Positions 46,101-53,684 of a stretch of 64,000 nucleotides of DNA are shown in pieces (within the stretch, counting starts at the first letter, position 1; each line of letters begins with the position of its first letter). This stretch comes from Lentinula raphanica. Its lineage: Eukaryota > Basidiomycota > Agaricomycetes > Agaricales > Omphalotaceae. The stretch covers positions 1,302,001 to 1,366,000 of the forward strand of contig JANVFP010000005.1 in assembly GCA_027919835.1 (NCBI GenBank), read 5' to 3'. A program made the position numbers and the translations under genes. The notes below the pieces were generated by a model. It searched no databases and was not told the origin of the DNA. It was given only the letters and a program-made list of their open reading frames with translations.

Positions 46101-46995
46101 AAGCTTCAGGAATAGGAGGAGATTTAGAGTCCGACGTCGCCGTCGGTGGTGCTGGTTGAGAGGCTCTAGCCGCTACTTCGGAGTGTACAGCGTAGAGTAG
46201 AAGGGGTTCCATACCAGACATCTTGCAGGCATGATGAAAAACCGTAGCACCGACCAAGGCTATATCGACTCCGGAGTATTCCAATTTTGAAGCCATCTGA
46301 ACAACGGAGGGATAAGTATACAATGGTTCGAAAGGAAATTTGTCCGAAAGAGGACGAGGTTTCAAACGAGAACGGGAGGTGAAGGCAGATCGACCAGCTC
46401 TTGTAGGAAGAGGATCATCTGGAGGTGACCGAGGGTATCGAGTCGGATCAAGATTCTCTGAGTCCTCTGATCCGTCGGAGGGTATCTCAGAAGAAGACGT
46501 CTGTGATAAAACTTGATCAGTGGTTCGGATTGTAATTGTTTTCGCTACCCAGTCAATCGACGGATTGCAGCGGGAGAGAAAACTATATCCTAAAACTGCT
46601 TTACAAGAAGAATCCAAAGGTGTGACAAAGAAGTCCAGAGGTAGTTGCTCGTTTGAAGGAAAAACTACCGATAACGAAACGTATTCCGAGATCGGAGTCG
46701 GAGAAAGTGAACCATCAAATAATCGGAGATTGATCGGAGTAAGGATAGGTTTTGTCGGAATTCTTTTTTGGCGAACAAATGAAGTATCAATAAAACAATC
46801 AGTAGAACCGGAATCAAGTAAAGAATCAAAAGAGATGGAAATGTAATCAGAAGTAATAGTAGAAATTTTAGCAGACAGAGGTATGATGAAAGATTTCTCG
46901 AGATTAGAAAGAGCGGACGCGTTGAGAGTTAGCACCTCTGGTAGAGCACGAACCAGGTCAACGCAACTCCTGCTTCGTGCAGAGGGACAGGAGTT
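43126..46995 (-). CDS. Gypsy-1 Pol polyprotein (PR-RT-RH-IN-chromodomain)
   Basis: The frame is open from the gag overlap near 47,000 and runs about 1,290 residues. Domain order: aspartic protease with LLDSGSTDCFI; reverse transcriptase with CVDFRGLN, FGLTNAPAAFQ and the YLDD catalytic box ([11 protein letters not shown]); RNase H with ETDASDYALAA. The integrase has an HHCC finger (HPLSGHFG to CTICGR) and D,D,E core segments (SMDFIEQLP, TSDRGSEFVS, PEADGQTERVNQTLEQY). The last ~70 residues form a chromodomain (VAEVLDSKLDRR to LRYFVRWSGY), which targets integration to marked chromatin. No ATG starts the frame near the gag end. Pol lies in the -1 frame and overlaps gag by about 45 nt, so it is probably made by ribosomal frameshifting. 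No disabling lesion was seen. Confidence 0.95.
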   Translation of the reverse strand, partial: NSCPSARSRSCVDLVRALPEVLTLNASALSNLEKSFIIPLSAKISTITSDYISISFDSLLDSGSTDCFIDTSFVRQKRIPTKPILTPINLRLFDGSLSPTPISEYVSLSVVFPSNEQLPLDFFVTPLDSSCKAVLGYSFLSRCNPSIDWVAKTITIRTTDQVLSQTSSSEIPSDGSEDSENLDPTRYPRSPPDDPLPTRAGRSAFTSRSRLKPRPLSDKFPFEPLYTYPSVVQMASKLEYSGVDIALVGATVFHHACKMSGMEPLLLYAVHSEVAARASQPAPPTATSDSKSPPIPEAYRDFTDVFDEVESEVLPEHRSYDLKIDLEEGAEPPIGRIYPLSPRELEALREFIDKQLVSGAIRPSTSPHGAPVLFVPKKDGSLRLCVDFRGLNRITKKDRYPLPLISDLLDAPKKAKIYTKLDLAHAYHLVRIADGDEWKTTFRTRYGSFEWLVMPFGLTNAPAAFQRFVNDIFADLLDVCVIVYLDDILIYSDDPTAHEEHVKEVLRRLRKHKLFCNPAKCEFGIDTVEYLGYILSPDGLSMAEDKIKAIIDWPTPRKVKDIQSFLGFANFYRRFIHNYSDIVVPMNRLTRKDTPWVWTSECQDSFDTLKHAFTHAPILSHWEPDKPLIVETDASDYALAAILSIVGADGEIHPVAFLSRTFHSAELNYDTHDKELLAIFEAFKAWRHYLEGSGTPIDIVTDHKNLEYFSTTKILTRRQVRWSEYLHQFNFVIRFRPGKLGAKPDAMTRRWDVYPKEGDIGYAQVNPHNFRPIFTNDQLTTSLRATFLEGPVLRASVVMDFEAVHQSIREHYSSDGEAMVGLKLVDDPSNLRWTMGLDGLLRLDGRIYVPNFGDLRLQILRFFHDHPLSGHFGQNRTLEAVRCQYTWPKVREFVKDYVSSCTICGRNKPRRHRPYGLLKPLPVPSRPWDSISMDFIEQLPDSDGYTAILVVVDRASKQAIFIACDDKITSEQLAQLFVIHVFSKHGVPNHVTSDRGSEFVSAFFRALGQALSMELHYTSGYHPEADGQTERVNQTLEQYIRIYCSYQQDDWSSLLPIAEFAYNNAPNASTGLTPFFANKGYHPNITVRPEIDIRSDLAKDFVVNLDELHTFLRDEITNAQKKYKEQADRKRIPPPEFSVGSEVFVLAKYIRSTRPTAKFAEKYLGPFTVLEKIGSLSYKIQLPDYLRRIHPVFHVSQLEPSYLNPIPNRTQTPPPPIEVEGEVEYLVAEVLDSKLDRRFKRCPLRYFVRWSGYEGTNEEFSWVAADDIHADELIPAFHLRYPDKPGPLT

Positions 46996-47000
46996 GCGGA

Positions 47001-48755
47001 CTATTTTTCCGGTTCCTCCGACGGAGAGTCCGGAATCTCTTCTTCTTCAGCTACATCCTCGAGAACGCCAGCTCTGCCTTTAGCAGCATTTTCTTTAGAC
47101 TTCTTCCGGGGACAGTCCTTAAGGACATGACCACCTTGTCCGCAGAAAAGACAGAGATTAAACTTCTTACGACGTTCCCGTTCCGCAGGAGTGAGCTTGC
47201 CGTCGGAGCCGAGGTTGTCTGCGATCGATTTCTTCGGAAACTTGTTGCCAGAGTTGCCTTTGTTGTTATTGGAATTACCGAACTTTTTTTGGTTGTTAAA
47301 GTTCGAACCAGAGGACGAAGAGGACTGATTAGCACCAGAGTTCTGAGAGGAATTAAACGGTACCGGTTTCTTGCCATCCTTCTTCCCTTTCTTTGGGTCC
47401 GAAGGCTCCGAAAACCAATGACTTTCCCGCTTCTTCTCTTCTTCTCTGCGCCAATAACGGTTATCCAACCGTAACACTTCTCTCCGATATTCGGAAAGAG
47501 TCCGAGGTTCCGGCATACGAGCTATTTCGTCCTTGAGTCGGGGTGCTAGTCCTTTCTGATACGCCCATCGGAGAGCGTTAACATCCCAACCGGAGGCAGC
47601 AGCCAGAGTGTTAAACTTGATATTGTACGCTCCGACCTTTTCGTCGTTGCGCATCCGAAGGGTTCCGAGTTTGTCTTCGGACTCACCCTGCGCATCGTAC
47701 AAACCAAAGTTTTCCTGCAGCTCCTGGACTAAAGCAGCGTATGACGTGGTCCAAGCAGGTAGAGCTTCGACATTCGGATCCAAGATGTCCGGTTCAAACC
47801 ATTCACGAGCGGCGCCGGTCAAGTATGACAAGGCGTAATTGATTTTCCGCTGATCAGTGAAATAGTTCGGACGATCAATGAATACCAAAGACAAAGATAC
47901 CAGGAAAGATTTGAGTTTTCGGGGGTTAGAACCATCAAATGGTTCAGGGTCTTTGACCTTCGTCTTTCCAGAGTCCGATTCCGACTCCTTCGGACGTAAG
48001 GCCGATGTGAAATCCGCAAGAGTGTCGTTGAAGGACATCAAGGCATTAAGAGCCAAGTTATCTGACGAACGAGAAGAGCTCGAAGAGCGACTTCGAACCG
48101 ACGGAGGTGGATTAGGAGGTGGGTCAGGAGGATCTCGATCGTCGCCAGGGCCTCCGGGAGGACCCTCAGGAGGACCATCATCAGGTGGACCATCATCTGG
48201 TGGACCTTCAGGAGGATCACGTCTCGGGCCATCGGGAGGTCCTTCATTGTCTGGTTCATCACCAGGAAAACCTGGCGGAAAACCCGGCGGATCTGACGGA
48301 GGATCACGTCGAGGTTCCGGATCCCTGGAATGATGACTACCTTGCGAATGTCCAGGTAGAGAAGGAACTTGGGTAGGTCTAGCAGCTGCACGAGACGGAG
48401 TAGGAGGTGGTTGTAGTGGAGGAACAGGTTCACCTTCGATAACCCATTTAGCTTTCGGGGTTAATACACGAACGTGTTCACCACTAGGCAGAATAGCAGT
48501 CTGATAGACATACTCTGTAGATTCCGAAACACCGCGAACGTTTTCAGTAGTAACCGTCGGAAGAGGAACAGGAGCGGGACCGAACGCAGAAATGCGCGGT
48601 CTCCGGTTACCAACTGCAGAGATAGATTCGTTGAAAGCCGTCAAAGCCTGAGCATTTGCGACAAAAGGATTTTCTTCATCCCGAGTGGGAGAAGGGGTAC
48701 GAGGACGACGAGCAGCACGAGTTTGAGCCCGTAGTGTTCGTTGAGTGCGATCCAT
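47001..48755 (-). CDS. Gypsy-1 Gag
   Basis: ATG 48,755 opens a 584-aa frame that starts about 50 nt inside the 5' LTR boundary. An Arg-rich N-terminus is followed by a Pro/Gly/Asp-rich disordered stretch (about residues 125-225). The retrotransposon Gag domain comes next (KLKSFLVSLSLVF, YLTGAAREWFEP, LQENFG). A basic Ser/Asn-rich linker and a CX2CX4HX4C zinc knuckle (CLFCGQGGHVLKDC) near residue 540 complete it. Gag forms the particle and binds RNA through the knuckle. The stop is embedded in GGAAAAATAG, an A-rich site suited to slippage into pol. Confidence 0.93.
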   Translation of the reverse strand: MDRTQRTLRAQTRAARRPRTPSPTRDEENPFVANAQALTAFNESISAVGNRRPRISAFGPAPVPLPTVTTENVRGVSESTEYVYQTAILPSGEHVRVLTPKAKWVIEGEPVPPLQPPPTPSRAAARPTQVPSLPGHSQGSHHSRDPEPRRDPPSDPPGFPPGFPGDEPDNEGPPDGPRRDPPEGPPDDGPPDDGPPEGPPGGPGDDRDPPDPPPNPPPSVRSRSSSSSRSSDNLALNALMSFNDTLADFTSALRPKESESDSGKTKVKDPEPFDGSNPRKLKSFLVSLSLVFIDRPNYFTDQRKINYALSYLTGAAREWFEPDILDPNVEALPAWTTSYAALVQELQENFGLYDAQGESEDKLGTLRMRNDEKVGAYNIKFNTLAAASGWDVNALRWAYQKGLAPRLKDEIARMPEPRTLSEYRREVLRLDNRYWRREEEKKRESHWFSEPSDPKKGKKDGKKPVPFNSSQNSGANQSSSSSGSNFNNQKKFGNSNNNKGNSGNKFPKKSIADNLGSDGKLTPAERERRKKFNLCLFCGQGGHVLKDCPRKKSKENAAKGRAGVLEDVAEEEEIPDSPSEEPEK

Positions 48756-48806
48756 ATGGAATAGAGATGAATCAGTGCAACGTTGACGAGATAAGTTTTA
48801 ATATAC

Positions 48807-49393
48807 TGTTAGGACCGTGCCACCGATGGAGTCGGAGCTCCGATCAGAGACACAGAGGATTGTTGAACGTTAGTGTTGTTATTGAGCAACACCCTTGCCA
48901 CGTTACCGTGTTCAACCAAGAGAACAGAGGAGGACGAGTACAACGTGTACGAAGTCCGACGGAGGTTCGGAGTCGGCGATGATCAATGATCAAGACGACA
49001 CCGAGAGCACAGAGGTGAGTATTAACGTTAACGAGGTAATCCAAGTTGATATTAAAACTGAGGTATGTAAGTATGTACAGGCTCCTTATATACTGTACGG
49101 ATAGTCAGTCTAATCTAAAGTACAATAAGACAATACACATCTCGGTACTACAGCATCGGAGGAAAGAAAGACAATAAGCTATTGTAAAGTAAATCAATAT
49201 AAAGGTCAGCTGAGCTGTCAGAGAATAAAACAATAAGATCATAATCAAGTATAAGACCAGACCGATGCGCCGACGGAATCGGAAGGAGGGACAAGGCGGA
49301 CACTGCTAGGCATGACAAGAGAGATTCAGGAAATCTCTAAGTCCAATCGCTGAGTGAAGCTCCGACGGAGCTCCGAAGATTATGGTCGTAACA
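48807..49393 (-). repeat. Gypsy-1 LTR, 5' copy relative to gag-pol
   Basis: 587 bp, same ends as the other LTR. It carries A or T at all five differing positions (near 48,826, 48,895, 49,021, 49,131 and 49,376). Confidence 0.95.
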
Positions 49394-49419
49394 ATACCCC
49401 AATTCCTTTACAATGATTC

Positions 49420-52017
49420 ATGAACCCCTCCAAGAAGAAGCCTGAAACTAACATTGGCCTTGGTCCAAAGCCGGCCCCTCCTCCCAGTTCTTTGACTCCT
49501 GGAGGTTCTCGATTGGACAAAGAAGAAGACGAAACCATCCCAGCACCTGCTCGCAAGACTCGAGCCATGTCGAAGTCCCTTCAGGCAGCTCCAGGCCCCT
49601 CCTCATCGAAGAAATCTAAACCTGAATCGACTCCTGCTTCGCCTACGCCTGCAAAGCCAAGACGCAAGAATCCCTTGGGTGCGAAAGGGTTCGTGCCCAA
49701 AGGTGGAGAAGGCGGTGCTCAGAAGCACGCCGCGTCAGCCGAGAATCCTACGACGGATGTTCTTGACTTATCTCCATTATCTTCTCTCTCAACGATGACT
49801 CCCAGCAAGGGAAAAGAGCCAGAGAAAGCTGAAGTGACCGACGAAGGACGCCATCGGAGGAGTGAGACCATTTCCTCCAATGACAGTATGAGCCTTTATC
49901 CCTTAATTCTTCCCAATCATGGTGTTGTTACCGCGCGCGACGAACCCATTTCTGCTTCGTGTTTGAAGTATCACCCACTCTTTGACTTCTCGAATCCCGT
50001 AGACGATCCTCTGGCCCCGTTCGGTATCAAGAACGATGTTGTCCTGGGTCTCAATCTAGAGCAGACGACCGAGCTTAGGGAGGCAGTTATCCGCTGGACG
50101 GCCCCCATGATCACCGAGTTCCCATTTGGCATGTACACTTCGGTCCAAACTTACGTTTCCGCATTTCCAAACCTTAATTTCGGTCGTGAGGACTTCAAAC
50201 GGGTTTCCGAGCTGGACGATGTGAAAGGAAGGTGCTGGGCGTTGCAATACGAGAAGCTCGAAGCAGTCACCCATATGGCATTAGCTCTTAACCAGATTCT
50301 GAGAAGTCTCGCCAAGATACTGGATCCATCGGTCAAGCACTACTTCATGTTTGATCCAAAGTTCAAGTTTCTTTTAACCCTGGCTGGCCCTTCAGAGATT
50401 GACATGTTGCTTACGACTCTGGAAGCCTTGAAGATTCGAGCAGAGCAGGCGGATACCCGCATCGCCGACATGCTACGACTTATACGTCACGACGCCGGAA
50501 TAGTCGGTCCTGAGGATGGAAGTCAGTCGGAAATCGTTGGTACTGCGTTCTCGACTATCTCAGAAATACGAGAGGACTTCGGCGAGGAGTCTGGCCCCTT
50601 AGAACTGGGAAAATTGCTGTCCAGACCAGAGTATGCCCGAGCCATCCAGCTTCCTTCTATGACTCCCCAAGCTATCTTCGAAACTTATGGGAACCCTTCG
50701 CGCGCTATCCCTCAAGTGATATATCGACCTTCAAGACTCAACACGACCTCGAGGATTGCCCCGCACTACTCAGATGATACGGGTCGCAACGAGTCAGTGT
50801 CTACATATACGATGCCGACCTCTGCCGTGGCTCCTTCTCAGGAAGTGGTTGGTGCTTCAAAGCACGACGCGACACCTAAATCCGGTGCTAGGAAGCACGG
50901 AGAACTTGATACGAACCCTCGGGTTACGTTCAAGGAGGTGTCTCCTTCCTCGAAGCCCATGCCTCCTTCCCTATCTGCGATCATTCGGAACCAGCCGGTG
51001 AGGACTATACCAGGTATTGGAATCAACAGAGAGATGGCTTCCACGTCCAAGTCCATTCTTCCATCAAATGAAGGTCTAACAATGTCAGAATGGAATCGGA
51101 TATCTGCTCGACAGAATCACGATCGAACCAAACCCGGTGAATACAAGGAAACCCTTTCTAACTGGACTCAGAATGTGCGGTCAACAGTTCCAACGGTCCA
51201 GCCCTCGCTTACAGCTCACACTCACGAAGAAAGGGACGCGACTTTGGGGGGCAGCTCATACGTTCCCATTCCAGGGATTATAGATCTTTTACAAGTTCCA
51301 GATCAATTACCTGGAGAAAAGGGTCCTCCGAGTTCGATAGGATCGGGTGGGTCAGGAGGTCGACGTGGTTCAGGTGGCCCTGGAGGTTCCGGAGGTCCCA
51401 GTGGTGCAGGGAGTCCCGGTGGTCCCGAAGGCCCAGGAGGATTCGGCGGTCGGGGTGGTTCGGGTGATCCTAGTGGTCCAGGAGGTCCCGGAGGTTCAGG
51501 AGGACCTCATGCTTTCATCTATCCTCCTAATCCTTTTAACGATCCCCTCGCATGGCAGCTTAACAACAAACTACAAATGTCCGACATACCCTCCTGGGAT
51601 GGAGATGGCAAAGCCCTCATCGACTACCTCCTTCGAATGTATGAATTGGCCTCACGTTCGGAGCTGCTGGCCAGAGGTTTGGGCACCTGGGCTCCGGATC
51701 ACCTTACCGGTACGGCCAGGAGCTGGTGGCTCACCATACCTCAACCCGAGAAGGAATATCTTTCGGAAACGTGGTGGCATATGGACAATTTCATACGCGC
51801 CTCTTTTATGGACCGAAGCTGGGTCACGGACAGGACCTTGGAATTCGATGCGATACGGTTTAGACAACATGACCATAAAGACGAGTCTCCGTTAGCCTTT
51901 ATTCAAAGACGTAACCACTACGCTACCTTCCTCCATCCTAACTCCAACCCAGAAGAAGAGCCTCTATATGTCGCGCGTTTGCTTAGCACTGCTCCCCCTC
52001 CTGGGAACCGCACCTGA
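49420..52017 (+). CDS. Gypsy-2 Gag, N-terminal part
   Basis: ATG 49,420 opens an 865-aa frame. The first ~150 residues are Lys/Pro/Ser-rich and disordered. A helical region follows, then a long Gly/Pro/Ser-rich collagen-like stretch (about residues 640-705). The retrotransposon Gag domain comes last (DIPSWDGDGKALIDYLLRMY, GTARSWWLTI, ESPLAFIQRRNHY). The frame stops at 52,015 within that domain. Homology (WEPHLNERNCPTVVQ) continues at once in the -1 frame at a CCCCCTCC run, so a one-base slip or indel separates the halves. Three hairpins of the GGTGCT/AGCAC family lie in this ORF. The ATG is only 21 bp from the gypsy-1 target duplication. Confidence 0.88.
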   Translation: MNPSKKKPETNIGLGPKPAPPPSSLTPGGSRLDKEEDETIPAPARKTRAMSKSLQAAPGPSSSKKSKPESTPASPTPAKPRRKNPLGAKGFVPKGGEGGAQKHAASAENPTTDVLDLSPLSSLSTMTPSKGKEPEKAEVTDEGRHRRSETISSNDSMSLYPLILPNHGVVTARDEPISASCLKYHPLFDFSNPVDDPLAPFGIKNDVVLGLNLEQTTELREAVIRWTAPMITEFPFGMYTSVQTYVSAFPNLNFGREDFKRVSELDDVKGRCWALQYEKLEAVTHMALALNQILRSLAKILDPSVKHYFMFDPKFKFLLTLAGPSEIDMLLTTLEALKIRAEQADTRIADMLRLIRHDAGIVGPEDGSQSEIVGTAFSTISEIREDFGEESGPLELGKLLSRPEYARAIQLPSMTPQAIFETYGNPSRAIPQVIYRPSRLNTTSRIAPHYSDDTGRNESVSTYTMPTSAVAPSQEVVGASKHDATPKSGARKHGELDTNPRVTFKEVSPSSKPMPPSLSAIIRNQPVRTIPGIGINREMASTSKSILPSNEGLTMSEWNRISARQNHDRTKPGEYKETLSNWTQNVRSTVPTVQPSLTAHTHEERDATLGGSSYVPIPGIIDLLQVPDQLPGEKGPPSSIGSGGSGGRRGSGGPGGSGGPSGAGSPGGPEGPGGFGGRGGSGDPSGPGGPGGSGGPHAFIYPPNPFNDPLAWQLNNKLQMSDIPSWDGDGKALIDYLLRMYELASRSELLARGLGTWAPDHLTGTARSWWLTIPQPEKEYLSETWWHMDNFIRASFMDRSWVTDRTLEFDAIRFRQHDHKDESPLAFIQRRNHYATFLHPNSNPEEEPLYVARLLSTAPPPGNRT
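49708..49731 (+). repeat. Hairpin 1 of the GGTGCT/AGCAC family
   Basis: GGC-G-GTGCT, loop CAGA, AGCAC-GCC. Eight pairs with a single bulged G on the 5' side. Confidence 0.8.
50848..50901 (+). repeat. Hairpins 2 and 3 of the GGTGCT/AGCAC family
   Basis: Copy 2: GTT-G-GTGCT, loop TCAA, AGCAC-GAC (one G-U pair). Copy 3: TCC-G-GTGCT, loop AGGA, AGCAC-GGA. The cores are 33 bp apart and share the bulged G. Confidence 0.8.
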
Positions 52018-53684
52018 ATGAGAGGAACTGTCCGACAGTTGTGCAACTTCAAGCCCAAGCTAAACTAATATCTCTAACCTTGATAACGGTATGGAAAACT
52101 GAAGAAAACTTTAAGGAGTTGAGTCGAGCAGGATCCGGGTGGGGTAACAGGAAACGATCCTTTCCGCGGAAAGCTTACTTGACAGAAGTCCGCGAAGACA
52201 CATCTGATGCTGAGGAAGAGGACCAGGACCAGTACGAACGAGAGTTGGTGGTGGCCGCAGCTGATCGTAGGAGGAACGACAAGCAGTTTCCGGGAAATTC
52301 GAGCAATCCAGTTCCCTCGAGTTCAGGACCAGTCAAGTTCGACCGCGACGATTCCATTAGAAGTAAGGTACTGCCAACGGATGGCAGAACTTGTTACATC
52401 TGCGCTTCTCCGATGCATTTTTCCAGAGATTGCAAGTATTATGGTCAGTGGCTGGCATTGAAGAAACTGAACCGGGTTCAGGTTAACCTTTCCGAAGCAG
52501 AGATAGAGGATGAGGACCGCTTGTACTTTGTAGCTTGCTTGGGTCAATCTGAGTTAGCCTTAAATGTTTTGTCTGTGGGAACGGAGAGTGATCGAGACTA
52601 CGGTGGTGCTGAGAAAGCACACCTATCCAGTGAACCGACGTTCGAATCTGGTGCTAATAAAGCACAGACTATGGATAAGATCAACCCCTCCTCCCTGACA
52701 GGTGGTGCTAAGAAAGCACACCTTGAGACTTATAAGGCCTATAACTTGGATAACAGGAACACTCGACGTTTCTTCAAACATGAGCGTAAAGGCAAACAGA
52801 GAGAATCAGAGAGACCAAATTCCAGAGCCATCTCAAGGAAGGACGCCCGGAGACACTCTCGTTCTATCTCTAACCCTCCCTCGGCTCCGGTAGATATCGA
52901 TTCCGCAGGAAGACGTGTTGAAAAGATTCAGAAGAGGAGAGCTTTGCCGGAGGGAATGGGCTCACTAGGAACACGCGCGTTACACCTACAAGCCTTCGTA
53001 CACTCACCAGATAGTCCAAGTGTGGAAGCCCGTCTAGATTCGGGAGCGGACATTACTCTTATGTCAGAAGACTTTTACCGATCACGACCAGAACTAGGGA
53101 AGTTGAGATCGGGATTGAGAATGAGCTTATACCACCTAACAGGGGAAGCCAAGGTCTTAGGATTTGTCCAATTTCCCCTCTTCGCTCCCTCCACAGACGG
53201 ATCCTGGCTTTGTTTCGATACTGAGGCATACGTAGTCCGGAATATGAAGGTTCCTCTACTGCTCGGCGAAGATTTCCAAACCTCGTACGAGCTTGGCGTT
53301 ATACGAGACGCGTTGGGTAACTGTTCCATATCGGTCAAAGGTTCTTCTAAGGTCATCCATGCTTCGTCGTCGAAATCCGATAAATTAGGCTTTGAATGGA
53401 GACGCGCCTTTCCAGTACAGCCCTTCATTAGGAGGAGAGCGACCCAGAGGGAGAAAAATCGTCGAAGGAGAAACCCCGTAGACCTCCCTTTAGTACGTGC
53501 CGCAAAAGATCTGACTTTGAGTCCTGGTGCCGTACACTCCGTTCCGATCGTTGGGCCTTTCGCAGGACGAGATAATTGGATGGTCGAACAGTTCATTATC
53601 GGAATGGAAGACACATCGGTTCTTGCGGCTCCTCGTACTTGGGTCAATTCCGAAAATCCTCATCTTCCAATAGCAAACACGTCG
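52018..53684 (+). CDS. Gypsy-2 Gag C-terminus and protease
   Basis: The frame continues the Gag domain (NCPTVVQLQAQAKLIS) and has a CX2CX4HX4C zinc knuckle, CYICASPMHFSRDC, at about 52,393-52,434. A Glu/Ser-rich linker carries three hairpins. The aspartic protease follows, with active site ARLDSGADITLMS at about 53,030, and then VPLLLGEDFQTSYELGV. It is cut at ANTS by the foldback element at 53,685; the predicted frame runs into that element and stops at 53,699. Removing the insert and one CACGTCG gives NTSMRPWVIKEGD in frame. Confidence 0.88.
52602..52723 (+). repeat. Hairpins 4, 5 and 6 of the GGTGCT/AGCAC family
   Basis: Copy 4: GGT-G-GTGCT, loop GAGAA, AGCAC-ACC. Copy 5: TCT-G-GTGCT, loop AATAA, AGCAC-AGA. 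Copy 6: AGGT-G-GTGCT, loop AAGAA, AGCAC-ACCT. The cores start at 52,606, 52,651 and 52,705. Confidence 0.85.

Larger units (their letters stand above)
40714..49393 (-). mobile_element. Complete Ty3/gypsy chromovirus 'gypsy-1'
   Basis: This is an 8,680-bp element with two 587-bp LTRs that differ at five positions by eye, beginning TG and ending CA. The 5-bp target duplication ATACC lies at 40,709-40,713 and 49,394-49,398. On the minus strand the order is 5' LTR, gag, pol (protease, RT, RNase H, integrase, chromodomain), then 3' LTR. A purine-rich AAGAGGGGGATAC at 41,301-41,313 abuts the 3' LTR as polypurine tract. An extra, spliced gene lies antisense between pol and the 3' LTR. Both ORFs are intact, so the element is young and may be active. 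Confidence 0.95.
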
